Assembly (NCBI GenBank): GCA_045562755.1
Contig: JBJKVF010000001.1
Location: forward strand, 62,001 to 126,000
DNA from: GCA-002708145 sp045562755
GTDB taxonomy: Bacteria; Chloroflexota; Dehalococcoidia; Lucifugimonadales; Lucifugimonadaceae
DNA: 64,000 nt
Direction: 5' to 3'
A program made the translations under genes and the position numbers. Every line of letters begins with the position of its first letter. Positions within the stretch are counted from its first letter, which is position 1. This document shows positions 7,857-15,181 of the stretch, piece by piece. The notes under the pieces were generated by a model that was given only the letters and a program-made list of their open reading frames with translations, had not been told where the DNA came from and searched no databases.

Positions 7857-8614
7857 TGAAAAAAGATATCATAGTTAAAAATTACTTTCCTCCTATTTTT
7901 TCGGTTTTTTTTATACTAATCCTCTGGCAAGTTTCGGTAAAAATCTTTAATGTTGAATCTTGGTTTTTGCCTTCTCCTACTAATATATTACTTGAATTAT
8001 TAGACTCGTACAAAATTTTGTTGGAAAACTCATTAATAACCTTAACTGAGATAATAATTGGTTTAATTGTTTCAATATTAATTTCAGTAACGATTTCGGG
8101 AATGATATTTTGGTTCAAGAGTTTTGAGAAAACTATATATCCATTGTTAATTACATCGCAAATTATTCCAATTTTTACCCTTGCTCCAATCTTAATAGTA
8201 TGGTTTGGCACAGGATTATTTTCTAAAATAATTATTATTGTATTATTTACTTTTTTCCCATTAGTGATAAATCTTGTGACTGCAATAAAAAATGTTGATA
8301 TCGATATGATACGGATGTTTAATTCTCTTGGAACTTCAAAGTATCAAATGTTTATGAAACTTTATATTCCAGCTATTCTTCCAAATTTTCTTTCAGGATG
8401 TAAAGTTGCGTGCGTAATATCTGTTATTGGAGCTGTTATTGGGGAATGGATTGGCTCAAGTAATGGTTTAGGTTGGGTAATGAAAATATCCGGTCCCCAA
8501 TTTCAAACCGCAAGAGTATTTGCATCAATAGTATGTTTATCATTAATTGCTCTAGTACTATTTTTTACAGTCGTAATGTTAGAAAAAAAATTATTGAGGA
8601 GATATCCAAATTGA
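7856..8614 (+). CDS. ABC transporter permease, probable thiamine pyrimidine precursor uptake
   Basis: This is the inner-membrane channel of the importer. From the chosen ATG, five bases after AGGAA at the riboswitch 3' end, it is about 252 residues long. It has roughly six hydrophobic segments and the BPD_transp_1 coupling loop (NSLGTSKYQMFMKLYIPAILPN). The family resembles SsuC/TauC/ThiX permeases. The reading frame is open for 34 more codons upstream, but those codons are the riboswitch and are rejected as coding. The stop codon overlaps the TTG start of the binding-protein gene, so the two are probably translationally coupled. Substrate identity is inferred from the riboswitch and thiD. 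Confidence 0.88.
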   Translation: MKKDIIVKNYFPPIFSVFFILILWQVSVKIFNVESWFLPSPTNILLELLDSYKILLENSLITLTEIIIGLIVSILISVTISGMIFWFKSFEKTIYPLLITSQIIPIFTLAPILIVWFGTGLFSKIIIIVLFTFFPLVINLVTAIKNVDIDMIRMFNSLGTSKYQMFMKLYIPAILPNFLSGCKVACVISVIGAVIGEWIGSSNGLGWVMKISGPQFQTARVFASIVCLSLIALVLFFTVVMLEKKLLRRYPN

Positions 8615-9585
8615 AAATCAAAATATTATTTATATTAGTGAGTATTCTATTGATTGGATGTTCTAGTTCTGATGAAAATAAAGAAAAAGCTTTATTAACA
8701 CTGGATTGGTATCCTAATGCGAATCATGCTGGAATTTATTTAGCTATAGAAGAAAAAATATTTGAAGATAATAATATAGATTTCTCAGTTGAGCCTCCTG
8801 CAGATCCAGCTACTGTCTTAAACTTGGTTGCTAGTGGTGAATCTGATTTTGGTTTGTTTTATCAACCTGATTTATTACTTGCTCGTGATCAAGGTGTACC
8901 AGTTGTTGCTATTGCAGGTATAGTACCAAAACCTTTAAATTCAATAATGACACTTGAGACTTCAAAATTATCTCGCCCAAAAGATTTAGAAGGAAAAAAA
9001 ATTGGTTTTCCTGGCATTCCATGGAATGAATCAATGCTAAAAACAATGATGGAATGTGACAAAGCAGATTCTTCAACTTTGGAAATTAGTGATGTAGGTT
9101 GGTCTTTAGGACAAACATTACTTACTGGAAAAGTTGATGCTGTAATAGGCGCTTACTGGACACATGAGTCAATAGTTATGTCTAATCAGGGGTATGAAAC
9201 TAATGTAATGTATCCTGATGAGTGGTGCGTTCCTCCTTATTACGAACTGATACTAGTCACCTCAGAGAAAAATTTAGAAAATAATCCTAAATTAGTTGAA
9301 AACTTTATTATTTCACTATCTTCGGGTTATTCTAAAGCCATATCTGATCCTCAAAATTCAATTGATATTCTAGTTAAGTATAATGAAGATTCTGTAGATG
9401 AAGAAGTAGATAGGGCGGGTGTAGAATTACTTGTACCTTTATGGGAGGATAACGATGGAGTATTTGGAGAAATCAACCGTGAAAAATGGTTAGATTTTTC
9501 TATTTGGATGAAGGATGAGAATTTAATCTCAGATAATCTTGATATAGATAAGTCATTTAAGGATTTTTCTCATTTATTGAGATAG
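8611..9585 (+). CDS. NMT1/ThiY-like substrate-binding lipoprotein
   Basis: This is the extracytoplasmic receptor that delivers substrate to the importer. The chosen TTG start overlaps the permease stop and is preceded by GAGGAG with a nine-base spacer. It gives 324 residues that begin with a lipoprotein signal peptide (LKIKILFILVSILLIGC, lipobox LIGC). The mature part has LTLDWYPNANHAGIYLAIEE, typical of ThiY/Thi5-type binding proteins, and ASGESDFGLFYQPDLLLARDQG. A longer frame starting within the permease gene lacks a signal peptide and is rejected. Together with the TPP riboswitch and thiD this supports a thiamine pyrimidine precursor as ligand. The exact compound cannot be read from sequence. 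Confidence 0.88.
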   Translation: MKIKILFILVSILLIGCSSSDENKEKALLTLDWYPNANHAGIYLAIEEKIFEDNNIDFSVEPPADPATVLNLVASGESDFGLFYQPDLLLARDQGVPVVAIAGIVPKPLNSIMTLETSKLSRPKDLEGKKIGFPGIPWNESMLKTMMECDKADSSTLEISDVGWSLGQTLLTGKVDAVIGAYWTHESIVMSNQGYETNVMYPDEWCVPPYYELILVTSEKNLENNPKLVENFIISLSSGYSKAISDPQNSIDILVKYNEDSVDEEVDRAGVELLVPLWEDNDGVFGEINREKWLDFSIWMKDENLISDNLDIDKSFKDFSHLLR

Positions 9586-9589
9586 CATC

Positions 9590-10396
9590 ATGAAAAACTC
9601 AAAAATCCCAGTTGTATTAACAATAGCAGGTAGCGATTCAGGAGCCGGTGCTGGTATACAAGCCGACCTAAAAACTTTTTCATCCTTAGGAACCTACGGG
9701 ACTACGGTTATAACTGTAGTAACTTCTCAAAATACAGTCAGGGTGAGCGACGTACAATCATTAGATATATCTATTATCTCATCTCAAATAGATTCAATAG
9801 TAGAAGATTTTGACTTGAAAGCTATTAAGACTGGCATGTTATTTACCCCTGAAATAGTGAGTATTGTTGCAAAAAAAGCTAAGGAATATAAATGGAAAAA
9901 GTTAATAGTAGATCCGGTAATGGTAGCTTCTTCTGGAGATAGCTTACTTAAGTTAGAGGCTATTAGTGAGTATAAAAACAATCTTATTCCCATTAGTTTT
10001 GCTATTACACCAAATATCCCAGAATTAGCCACTTTAACAGAGGAAGGAATTATTTCAAAAAATGACATTAAAAATGCATGTATTGAAATAAGTAAACTTG
10101 GTATAAAAAATATTATTGCTAAGGGTGGGCATAATAGAAATGAAAAAGAAGCAACAGATATTTTATATATGGATGGTACTTTTTTTGAATATTCTTTACC
10201 TAGACTAAAGTCTACAAATAATCATGGTACAGGTTGTACTTTTGCTGCAGCTTTTACTGCTAATATAGCTTTAGGTAAAGATATAAAGAAATCATTTATT
10301 GATGCAAAAGAATATGTATGGAAAGCTATGTCAAATGATTTATTATTAGGTAATGGTAAAGGACCAGTTGATCATTTTTATCAATTAAGAAAGTAA
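9590..10396 (+). CDS. thiD: Hydroxymethylpyrimidine / phosphomethylpyrimidine kinase
   Basis: ThiD phosphorylates HMP to HMP-P and then HMP-PP for thiamine assembly. The 268-residue product is a ribokinase-fold protein. It starts with VVLTIAGSDSGAGAGIQADLKTF and GTYGTTVITVVTSQNT, continues with VDPVMVASSGDSLL and ITPNIPELATLT, and ends with the anion-hole motif NNHGTGCTFAAAFTANI. These are diagnostic for ThiD. It follows the binding protein by four bases and lies downstream of the riboswitch. Uptake and phosphorylation of the pyrimidine are therefore probably repressed together when TPP is abundant. ThiE and ThiC are not seen in the window. Confidence 0.95.
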   Translation: MKNSKIPVVLTIAGSDSGAGAGIQADLKTFSSLGTYGTTVITVVTSQNTVRVSDVQSLDISIISSQIDSIVEDFDLKAIKTGMLFTPEIVSIVAKKAKEYKWKKLIVDPVMVASSGDSLLKLEAISEYKNNLIPISFAITPNIPELATLTEEGIISKNDIKNACIEISKLGIKNIIAKGGHNRNEKEATDILYMDGTFFEYSLPRLKSTNNHGTGCTFAAAFTANIALGKDIKKSFIDAKEYVWKAMSNDLLLGNGKGPVDHFYQLRK

Positions 10397-10397
10397 T

Positions 10398-11360
10398 ATG
10401 CCTAAAAAAGTTTTATTCATTTCAGAATCAGAAGTTTCAAAAGTAACTAATATGCAAATGGCTTTAAATTGTATAGATAATGCTTTTCAAGCATTTTCAA
10501 GAGGTGAAATTTATAATTTTCCAAGATATAGATTACCGACTTCTGAAGGAAAATATAATTTTATGAGTGCATCATGGATAGAGAAAGGATACGCAGCAAA
10601 CAAATCTTATGTAAGCTATAAAAATGGTATTGACTTTAATGTCATGCTTTACGATGCTCATGGAAAAGGTTTAATAGCGATTATTGAAGCAAATTTGCTA
10701 GGTCAAATCAGAACTGGAGCTGCTTCAGGTATAGCAACAAAATATTTATCGAAGAAAAATTCAAAAGTTTTTGGTATAGTCGGTTCAGGATATCAATCTC
10801 AAACTCAACTCGAGTCAGTCATCAATGTGAGAGATATTAAGGAAACATATGTTTATTCTAGAAATAAAAAAAATAGAGAAATATTTGCCAATCAAATGTC
10901 AGAAAAATTCGGAATAAGTATTAAACCCTTAAGTTATGAAGAATTTATTAAGATTGACTTTGATATCCTAACAACTGTAACTAATTCAATCACTCCTGTA
11001 GTAACAAAAAAAATGTTAACGCCTGGAATGCATATCAATGCTGCTGGAAATAATTCCTGGGAAAAATCTGAAGTAGATATTGATGTAATATCTTCCAGTG
11101 AACACATAATTTGTGATGAAATTGAACAAGCAAGAATAGAATGTGGTGAACTTATCAGAGCCTATGAAAAGGGAGTTTTTAATTGGGAGGAATCATTTTC
11201 TTTGTCAGAAATTGTTTCAGGTAAGCACAAATTAAGAAAAAATGATAAAGATATTACTTTGTTTGAATCTCAAGGTTTAGCTTTGGAGGATCTAGCTATG
11301 GCAATAGAAATTTATAAAATAGCCATAGAAAATAATTTTGGGAAAATCATAAAAATTTAA
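10398..11360 (+). CDS. Ornithine cyclodeaminase / mu-crystallin family dehydrogenase
   Basis: Family members are NAD(P)-dependent enzymes acting on amino or imino acids, such as ornithine cyclodeaminase, alanine dehydrogenase and ketimine reductase. The 320-residue protein shows the family features PRYRLPTSEGKYNFMSASW, LIAIIEANLLGQIRTGAASGIATKYL, the nucleotide-binding turn GIVGSGYQSQTQLESV, and ITPVVTKKMLTPGMHINAAGNN. It starts one base after thiD and so may be co-transcribed with the thiamine genes, but no functional link is evident. Its stop overlaps the stop of the convergent gene in a shared TTAA. The specific substrate cannot be decided. Confidence 0.85.
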   Translation: MPKKVLFISESEVSKVTNMQMALNCIDNAFQAFSRGEIYNFPRYRLPTSEGKYNFMSASWIEKGYAANKSYVSYKNGIDFNVMLYDAHGKGLIAIIEANLLGQIRTGAASGIATKYLSKKNSKVFGIVGSGYQSQTQLESVINVRDIKETYVYSRNKKNREIFANQMSEKFGISIKPLSYEEFIKIDFDILTTVTNSITPVVTKKMLTPGMHINAAGNNSWEKSEVDIDVISSSEHIICDEIEQARIECGELIRAYEKGVFNWEESFSLSEIVSGKHKLRKNDKDITLFESQGLALEDLAMAIEIYKIAIENNFGKIIKI

Positions 11361-12037
11361 TTAGCTGTGTTTATTATGAGTAGATTTTTTTGAAATCTAT
11401 TAAGTACTTCTAGTTTATTATTTTTAGAAATATAATGAATATTAACAGGAAATTTAACATCATCTATTACAGAGTAAATTAAGAAATTAATATGTATTTC
11501 ATTGTTATTTATATTTTTTATTTTTATATCTCTTTGTAATATTTGATTATTTTCAAGTATAATCTTGGATTGATCATCTAAAAATTCCTCTAAATCAATT
11601 TTTTCTAATTTCTCAAGTTTGGAAATTTTCTCATAAATGAATGTATATGAAGTATCTCTAAGTTCAATTAACTTATTGTACAAATTTTCAAATTTATACT
11701 CAGGATTTCCACCTAATTTTGCTATCCAAGCTACAGTATTAATTACTTTTTCTTGTCTAAATATATGGTCAATTTTTATTGAAAGCCAACCCTGACGTTT
11801 TATAATTTTAGATTTGCCGGGTTGTGGAAGGTAAGATTCATTTAAGGTATTTTCATTGAAACCTACAAATATATTTTGTGCATATAAATTATTTCGTTCT
11901 ATATTATTGTTGATGTTTTCATATAGATCATGCTCGGTTATTGCCCATCTAATATTTTCTTGAACAAACTTATAAGCACTATTAATAATATTTACAATTT
12001 TTTCCCCTGAATCATTATAATCAATACTATTTTCCAA
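11357..12037 (-). CDS. Unknown protein linked to the XdhC/MocA pair
   Basis: I do not recognise this protein of about 226 residues. The start is placed at a TTG preceded by AGGAA at the end of the MocA-like gene. The open frame runs on for 26 codons into that gene. It is rich in Ile, Asn, Lys and Glu, has no signal peptide or membrane segment, and contains a charged helical stretch (KISKLEKLEKIDLEEFLDD) in its second half. It is the third gene of a minus-strand set after xdhC and the MocA-like gene. A role connected with molybdenum hydroxylase maturation is possible by context only. Its stop overlaps that of the ornithine-cyclodeaminase-family gene. Confidence 0.6.
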   Translation of the reverse strand: MENSIDYNDSGEKIVNIINSAYKFVQENIRWAITEHDLYENINNNIERNNLYAQNIFVGFNENTLNESYLPQPGKSKIIKRQGWLSIKIDHIFRQEKVINTVAWIAKLGGNPEYKFENLYNKLIELRDTSYTFIYEKISKLEKLEKIDLEEFLDDQSKIILENNQILQRDIKIKNINNNEIHINFLIYSVIDDVKFPVNIHYISKNNKLEVLNRFQKNLLIINTAN

Positions 12038-12047
12038 ATGTAATTTC

Positions 12048-12659
12048 CTAAATTTTGCTAAATATTTTGACTGCTTTTTTATAATCTTCAATTGTATTAA
12101 TATCAATTCTAACAATCATATTTGATAAATCGATCTTTGCATGAATAAACTTATTACTTTTAAATATTTCTCTTATACCTTTTTTTTCTTCTGAGATGTT
12201 GAGTAATTCAGGTAGCATTTTTTTACTGAAAATTAATGGATGCCCACCTCTTTTTTTATATATTGGGTAAGTTATGTCAGATTTATTTTTTTTATGAAAG
12301 GTAATAATTTTTTCTATGATTGATTTGGGCCTAGGTTGATCTACGGCAATTATAAGAATTATTTCTGTCTGTTCAGAAATAATTCTCAGTCCTGATTTTA
12401 TAGAGGTTGTTTTGCCTGTTTCGTATGATGGATTATAAATAAGTTTTACCTGATCGTTTTTTATGATATTTTTTTTTATAATTTGATGATCTTTTCCTGT
12501 TACAACTATTACTTCATCACATCCAGCCTCGATCAGGGAGTTAATTTGATAGTTTATGAGTATATCTTCATCCCAGCTCATCATTGCTTTAGGATAATTC
12601 ATTCTCTCAGACTTGCCACCACTAAGAATTATGCCTGAAGTAAAACTTGTTTTTATCAT
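12048..12659 (-). CDS. MocA/MobA-like molybdopterin nucleotidyltransferase
   Basis: The protein probably adds CMP (MocA type) or GMP (MobA type) to molybdopterin. The 203-residue product has the nucleotidyltransferase N-terminus SGIILSGGKSERMNYPKAMM, then AGCDEVIVVTG, the metal site IIAVDQPRP, and GGHPLIFSKKMLPEL, which is typical of the MocA/NTP_transf_3 branch. It lies six bases after an XdhC gene. This arrangement is typical of maturation of xanthine dehydrogenase-like molybdenum hydroxylases, which carry the cytosine dinucleotide form, so MocA is favoured. No molybdenum hydroxylase structural genes are in the window. Confidence 0.8.
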   Translation of the reverse strand: MIKTSFTSGIILSGGKSERMNYPKAMMSWDEDILINYQINSLIEAGCDEVIVVTGKDHQIIKKNIIKNDQVKLIYNPSYETGKTTSIKSGLRIISEQTEIILIIAVDQPRPKSIIEKIITFHKKNKSDITYPIYKKRGGHPLIFSKKMLPELLNISEEKKGIREIFKSNKFIHAKIDLSNMIVRIDINTIEDYKKAVKIFSKI

Positions 12660-12665
12660 TATATT

Positions 12666-13787
12666 TTATTTATTTTTGGATTTTTTATATGCTTTATCAA
12701 TTAAATTTTTATCAAGTTTCAAGAAACTACCTGCTCCTCCAAGTCTGAATGCTGTTATTTCAGCCATTATGGATAATGATATTTCTTCTGGAGTTCTTGC
12801 GGACAAATCTAATCCGATAGGAGAGTGTATACTACAGATTTGATTATAGGTGAAGCCTAATGAGAATAATTCCTCATATATCAGTATTGCTTTTCTTTTG
12901 GATCCTAATAAACCAATATAACTAGCATTTGTTTTTAGTGCAGCAGCAGTTGCATAAGAATCATACTTATGACCTCTTGTTGCAATAACAATAAACGAGT
13001 TAGTTCCTAAGTTTATTTTTTCTAATTCCTCAGAATAATCACCAACTATAGTGTTAGTTGCCTCAGGAAATCTTTCTGCGTTTGAAAATTTTTCCCTGTC
13101 GTCCATGATTATAATTTTATATCCAAGAGTTTTCGCTATATTATAAATTGCTTTTGAAACATGACCTCCTCCAGCAATAACTAAGGTTGGGTGGCTAGTG
13201 TATGCTTCTATAAAAAATTCATATCCTCTTTTGTCAGATACATATTTATTTTTACCTAGAGGTAAAATTTCATCTGAAGTTTTTTTTGCTAAATTATCCA
13301 AAACGTCATCACCTAAAGTGCCTGAGATTGATTTATTTTCTCGTATTAATAATTTATCTCCTATTTTGGCTGTAGAATTATTTGGTTTTTTTGATAATGT
13401 TGCAAGGGATACAGATGGTCCTCCATTATATGCAGAGAGTATTTCTTTGTTATATTTTTTTAGAGACTCAGATTTATTTATGTTATCTATAAGAAAAAAC
13501 ATAGTACCACCGCAAACTAGTCCATCTTCAGCTGCTAAATCTTCATTCAGTTCATACTCTTTCATTTCAGTAGCAGTTTTATTCTTGAGCATTTCTGAGG
13601 CTGCAAACCATATATCGCCTTCTACACATCCTCCACCCAATGTTCCAATTGCAGTTTTATCATTCTTAACTAACAATTTTGCACCAGGTTTTTGTGGTGT
13701 TGACCCAGATGTTTTTATGACAGTAGCAATAGCAAAATTATTTTTATCTAAAAATTCTTCTTCAGCTTTTAAAAAAACTTCTTCCAT
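12666..13787 (-). CDS. XdhC/CoxI-family molybdenum hydroxylase maturation protein
   Basis: XdhC-family proteins bind sulfurated molybdenum cofactor and insert it into xanthine dehydrogenase-like enzymes. The 373-residue protein has the N-terminal XdhC/CoxI domain (VIKTSGSTPQKPGAKLLV, GTLGGGCVEGDIW, EDGLVCGGTMFF) and the C-terminal Rossmann XdhC_C domain (LVIAGGGHVSKAIYNIA, IMDDREKFSNAERFP, GLLGSKRK, HSPIGLDLSARTPEEI). AAAGG lies just upstream of the ATG. The gene leads a minus-strand group with the MocA-like transferase and an unknown gene. The client enzyme must be encoded elsewhere. Confidence 0.88.
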   Translation of the reverse strand: MEEVFLKAEEEFLDKNNFAIATVIKTSGSTPQKPGAKLLVKNDKTAIGTLGGGCVEGDIWFAASEMLKNKTATEMKEYELNEDLAAEDGLVCGGTMFFLIDNINKSESLKKYNKEILSAYNGGPSVSLATLSKKPNNSTAKIGDKLLIRENKSISGTLGDDVLDNLAKKTSDEILPLGKNKYVSDKRGYEFFIEAYTSHPTLVIAGGGHVSKAIYNIAKTLGYKIIIMDDREKFSNAERFPEATNTIVGDYSEELEKINLGTNSFIVIATRGHKYDSYATAAALKTNASYIGLLGSKRKAILIYEELFSLGFTYNQICSIHSPIGLDLSARTPEEISLSIMAEITAFRLGGAGSFLKLDKNLIDKAYKKSKNK

Positions 13788-13852
13788 ATTTACCTTTTAA
13801 ATTATATGTATATATGTTTAATTATACTTATAACCTATTAATTTAGTAATAT

Positions 13853-14974
13853 TTAGTTAATACTGTATGGCTCAAGGGTATCCCATTTAGGAACTAAACC
13901 AAGTCCTGGTCTATCAGGAGCATATACATATCCATCTTCAATTTTTAACTCATCTTCCCATATTTTTCCATGCATTGGATTAACTGAATCGCGATAATAT
14001 TCTAAAATAAGTCCATTTGGTATAGCTGCCACAAGGTGTATGTGCAGCTCTTGAGGACCATGAGGCGCAATATCTAGGTCATTTGCTTGTGCAAGAGCAG
14101 CTACTTTCATAAATTCTGTAACTCCTCCCATGATTATTCCATCTGGTTGCAGAATATCTACAGCTCTTAAATTTATCATGTCTCTAAATCCATATCTTGT
14201 ATATTCATTTTCTCCTGCTGCAATAGGTATAGAGGTAGATTTAGTTATTTCTGCTTGACCGATATAATCATCTGGTTCTACAGGCTCTTCGAACCAAAAG
14301 ATATCATGTTTTTCAGCTTTCCTTGCAAATTCGATTGCTTCATAATGTCTGTACGCATTATTAGCATCCACCATAAGTTTTACATTCGGGCCTATTGATT
14401 CTCTACAAATTCTAACTCTTTCTACATCTTCATTGATTGAGACTGCACCAACTTTTATTTTTACAGCTCTTGCTCCAAGTTCTATATTATCTTCCATCTC
14501 TTTTGCTAATTCTTTTAATCCCTTACCTTCTTCGTAATAACCACCAGCTATATATGTATCTACTTTATTTGTGAAACCTCCCAACAATTTATATAAAGGC
14601 ATTCCAGCAATTTTCCCTTTTATATCCCATAAAGCTATATCTATTCCTGAGATGATTCTTGTTGAGATACCTCTTCTTCCAACCAATTTTGGTTTCCACA
14701 TTGCATGCCATAACGCTTCATTATCTAAAGGATCTTGTCCTACAAGCATTCCTTTGAAATATTCAATAAATCCTTCAGCAATCTTACTACTGGCATTATT
14801 TAGTACATTCCCACCAGGGGTATTTCCTGCAATACCAATGCCAGTAATGTCAGGGTCATCAGTTTCGATTATAATTAAGTCTAATGAGTTGTGAGTATAT
14901 GTATATAAGCCGTTGGTAATTGGTACTGATCTTGGCCATTTATACAGTTTGTTATATACATTTGTAATTTTCAT
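13853..14974 (-). CDS. Mandelate racemase/muconate lactonizing-type enolase superfamily enzyme
   Basis: Members abstract a proton alpha to a carboxylate and often dehydrate sugar acids. The 373-residue protein has the superfamily capping domain and barrel. Predicted catalytic residues are the KIK pair Lys172/Lys174, metal ligands Asp203 (MVDANNAY), Glu229 (WFEEP) and Glu255 (AAGENEY), and the His in APHGPQELHIHL (about 305). This is a mandelate-racemase subgroup pattern. It differs from the three other enolase-superfamily genes of the window, which lack the KxK pair. A sugar-acid dehydratase such as rhamnonate dehydratase is one possibility. The substrate cannot be assigned from sequence. Confidence 0.85.
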   Translation of the reverse strand: MKITNVYNKLYKWPRSVPITNGLYTYTHNSLDLIIIETDDPDITGIGIAGNTPGGNVLNNASSKIAEGFIEYFKGMLVGQDPLDNEALWHAMWKPKLVGRRGISTRIISGIDIALWDIKGKIAGMPLYKLLGGFTNKVDTYIAGGYYEEGKGLKELAKEMEDNIELGARAVKIKVGAVSINEDVERVRICRESIGPNVKLMVDANNAYRHYEAIEFARKAEKHDIFWFEEPVEPDDYIGQAEITKSTSIPIAAGENEYTRYGFRDMINLRAVDILQPDGIIMGGVTEFMKVAALAQANDLDIAPHGPQELHIHLVAAIPNGLILEYYRDSVNPMHGKIWEDELKIEDGYVYAPDRPGLGLVPKWDTLEPYSIN

Positions 14975-15031
14975 TATTTTCCCTATATTCCTATATTTCT
15001 TATAATAATTTGTAAATATTATTTTCTTTTA

Positions 15032-15059
15032 TTGATAAAATTTCATTATTAGATACATA
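15032..15059 (+). promoter_or_regulatory. Possible promoter of the tRNA gene
   Basis: TTGATA and TACATA are spaced by 16 bases and would start transcription about 18 bases before the tRNA. The region also holds ATTGATA and its inverted copy TATCAAT. The DNA is very AT-rich, so the match may be chance. Confidence 0.3.
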
Positions 15060-15083
15060 TTCTATCAATAAAATTATTTCTTT

Positions 15084-15159
15084 GGGCCAGTAGCTCAGGG
15101 GTTAGAGCAATCGGCTCATAACCGATCGGTCGCAGGTTCGATTCCTGCCTGGCCCACCA
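15084..15159 (+). tRNA. tRNA-Met (anticodon CAU), CCA encoded
   Basis: A complete 76-base cloverleaf is visible. The acceptor stem GGGCCAG pairs perfectly with CTGGCCC. The D stem is GCTC/GAGC. The anticodon stem ATCGG/CCGAT encloses loop CTCATAA with anticodon CAT at 15117-15119. The T arm is GCAGG-TTCGATT-CCTGC. A discriminator A and genomic CCA follow. The acceptor stem starts with a G-C pair, unlike a typical initiator tRNA, so this is an elongator. A CAU anticodon may instead belong to the lysidine-modified isoleucine tRNA, which sequence inspection does not fully exclude. Confidence 0.92.
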
Positions 15160-15181
15160 AAGCCTTGATCATGTTGTAAGT

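Noticed and set aside
8473..8610. N-terminal extension of the binding protein overlapping the permease gene
   Set aside because: It would bury the lipoprotein signal peptide; the TTG at 8611 has a good ribosome binding site.
13198..13800. 200-codon plus-strand open frame opposite xdhC
   Set aside because: It is antisense to a clear XdhC gene and has no recognisable protein features.
15084..15159. Isoleucine tRNA with lysidine-modified CAU anticodon
   Set aside because: Considered but not preferred; the anticodon arm and acceptor stem are compatible with elongator Met. tRNAscan-SE with isotype models would decide.
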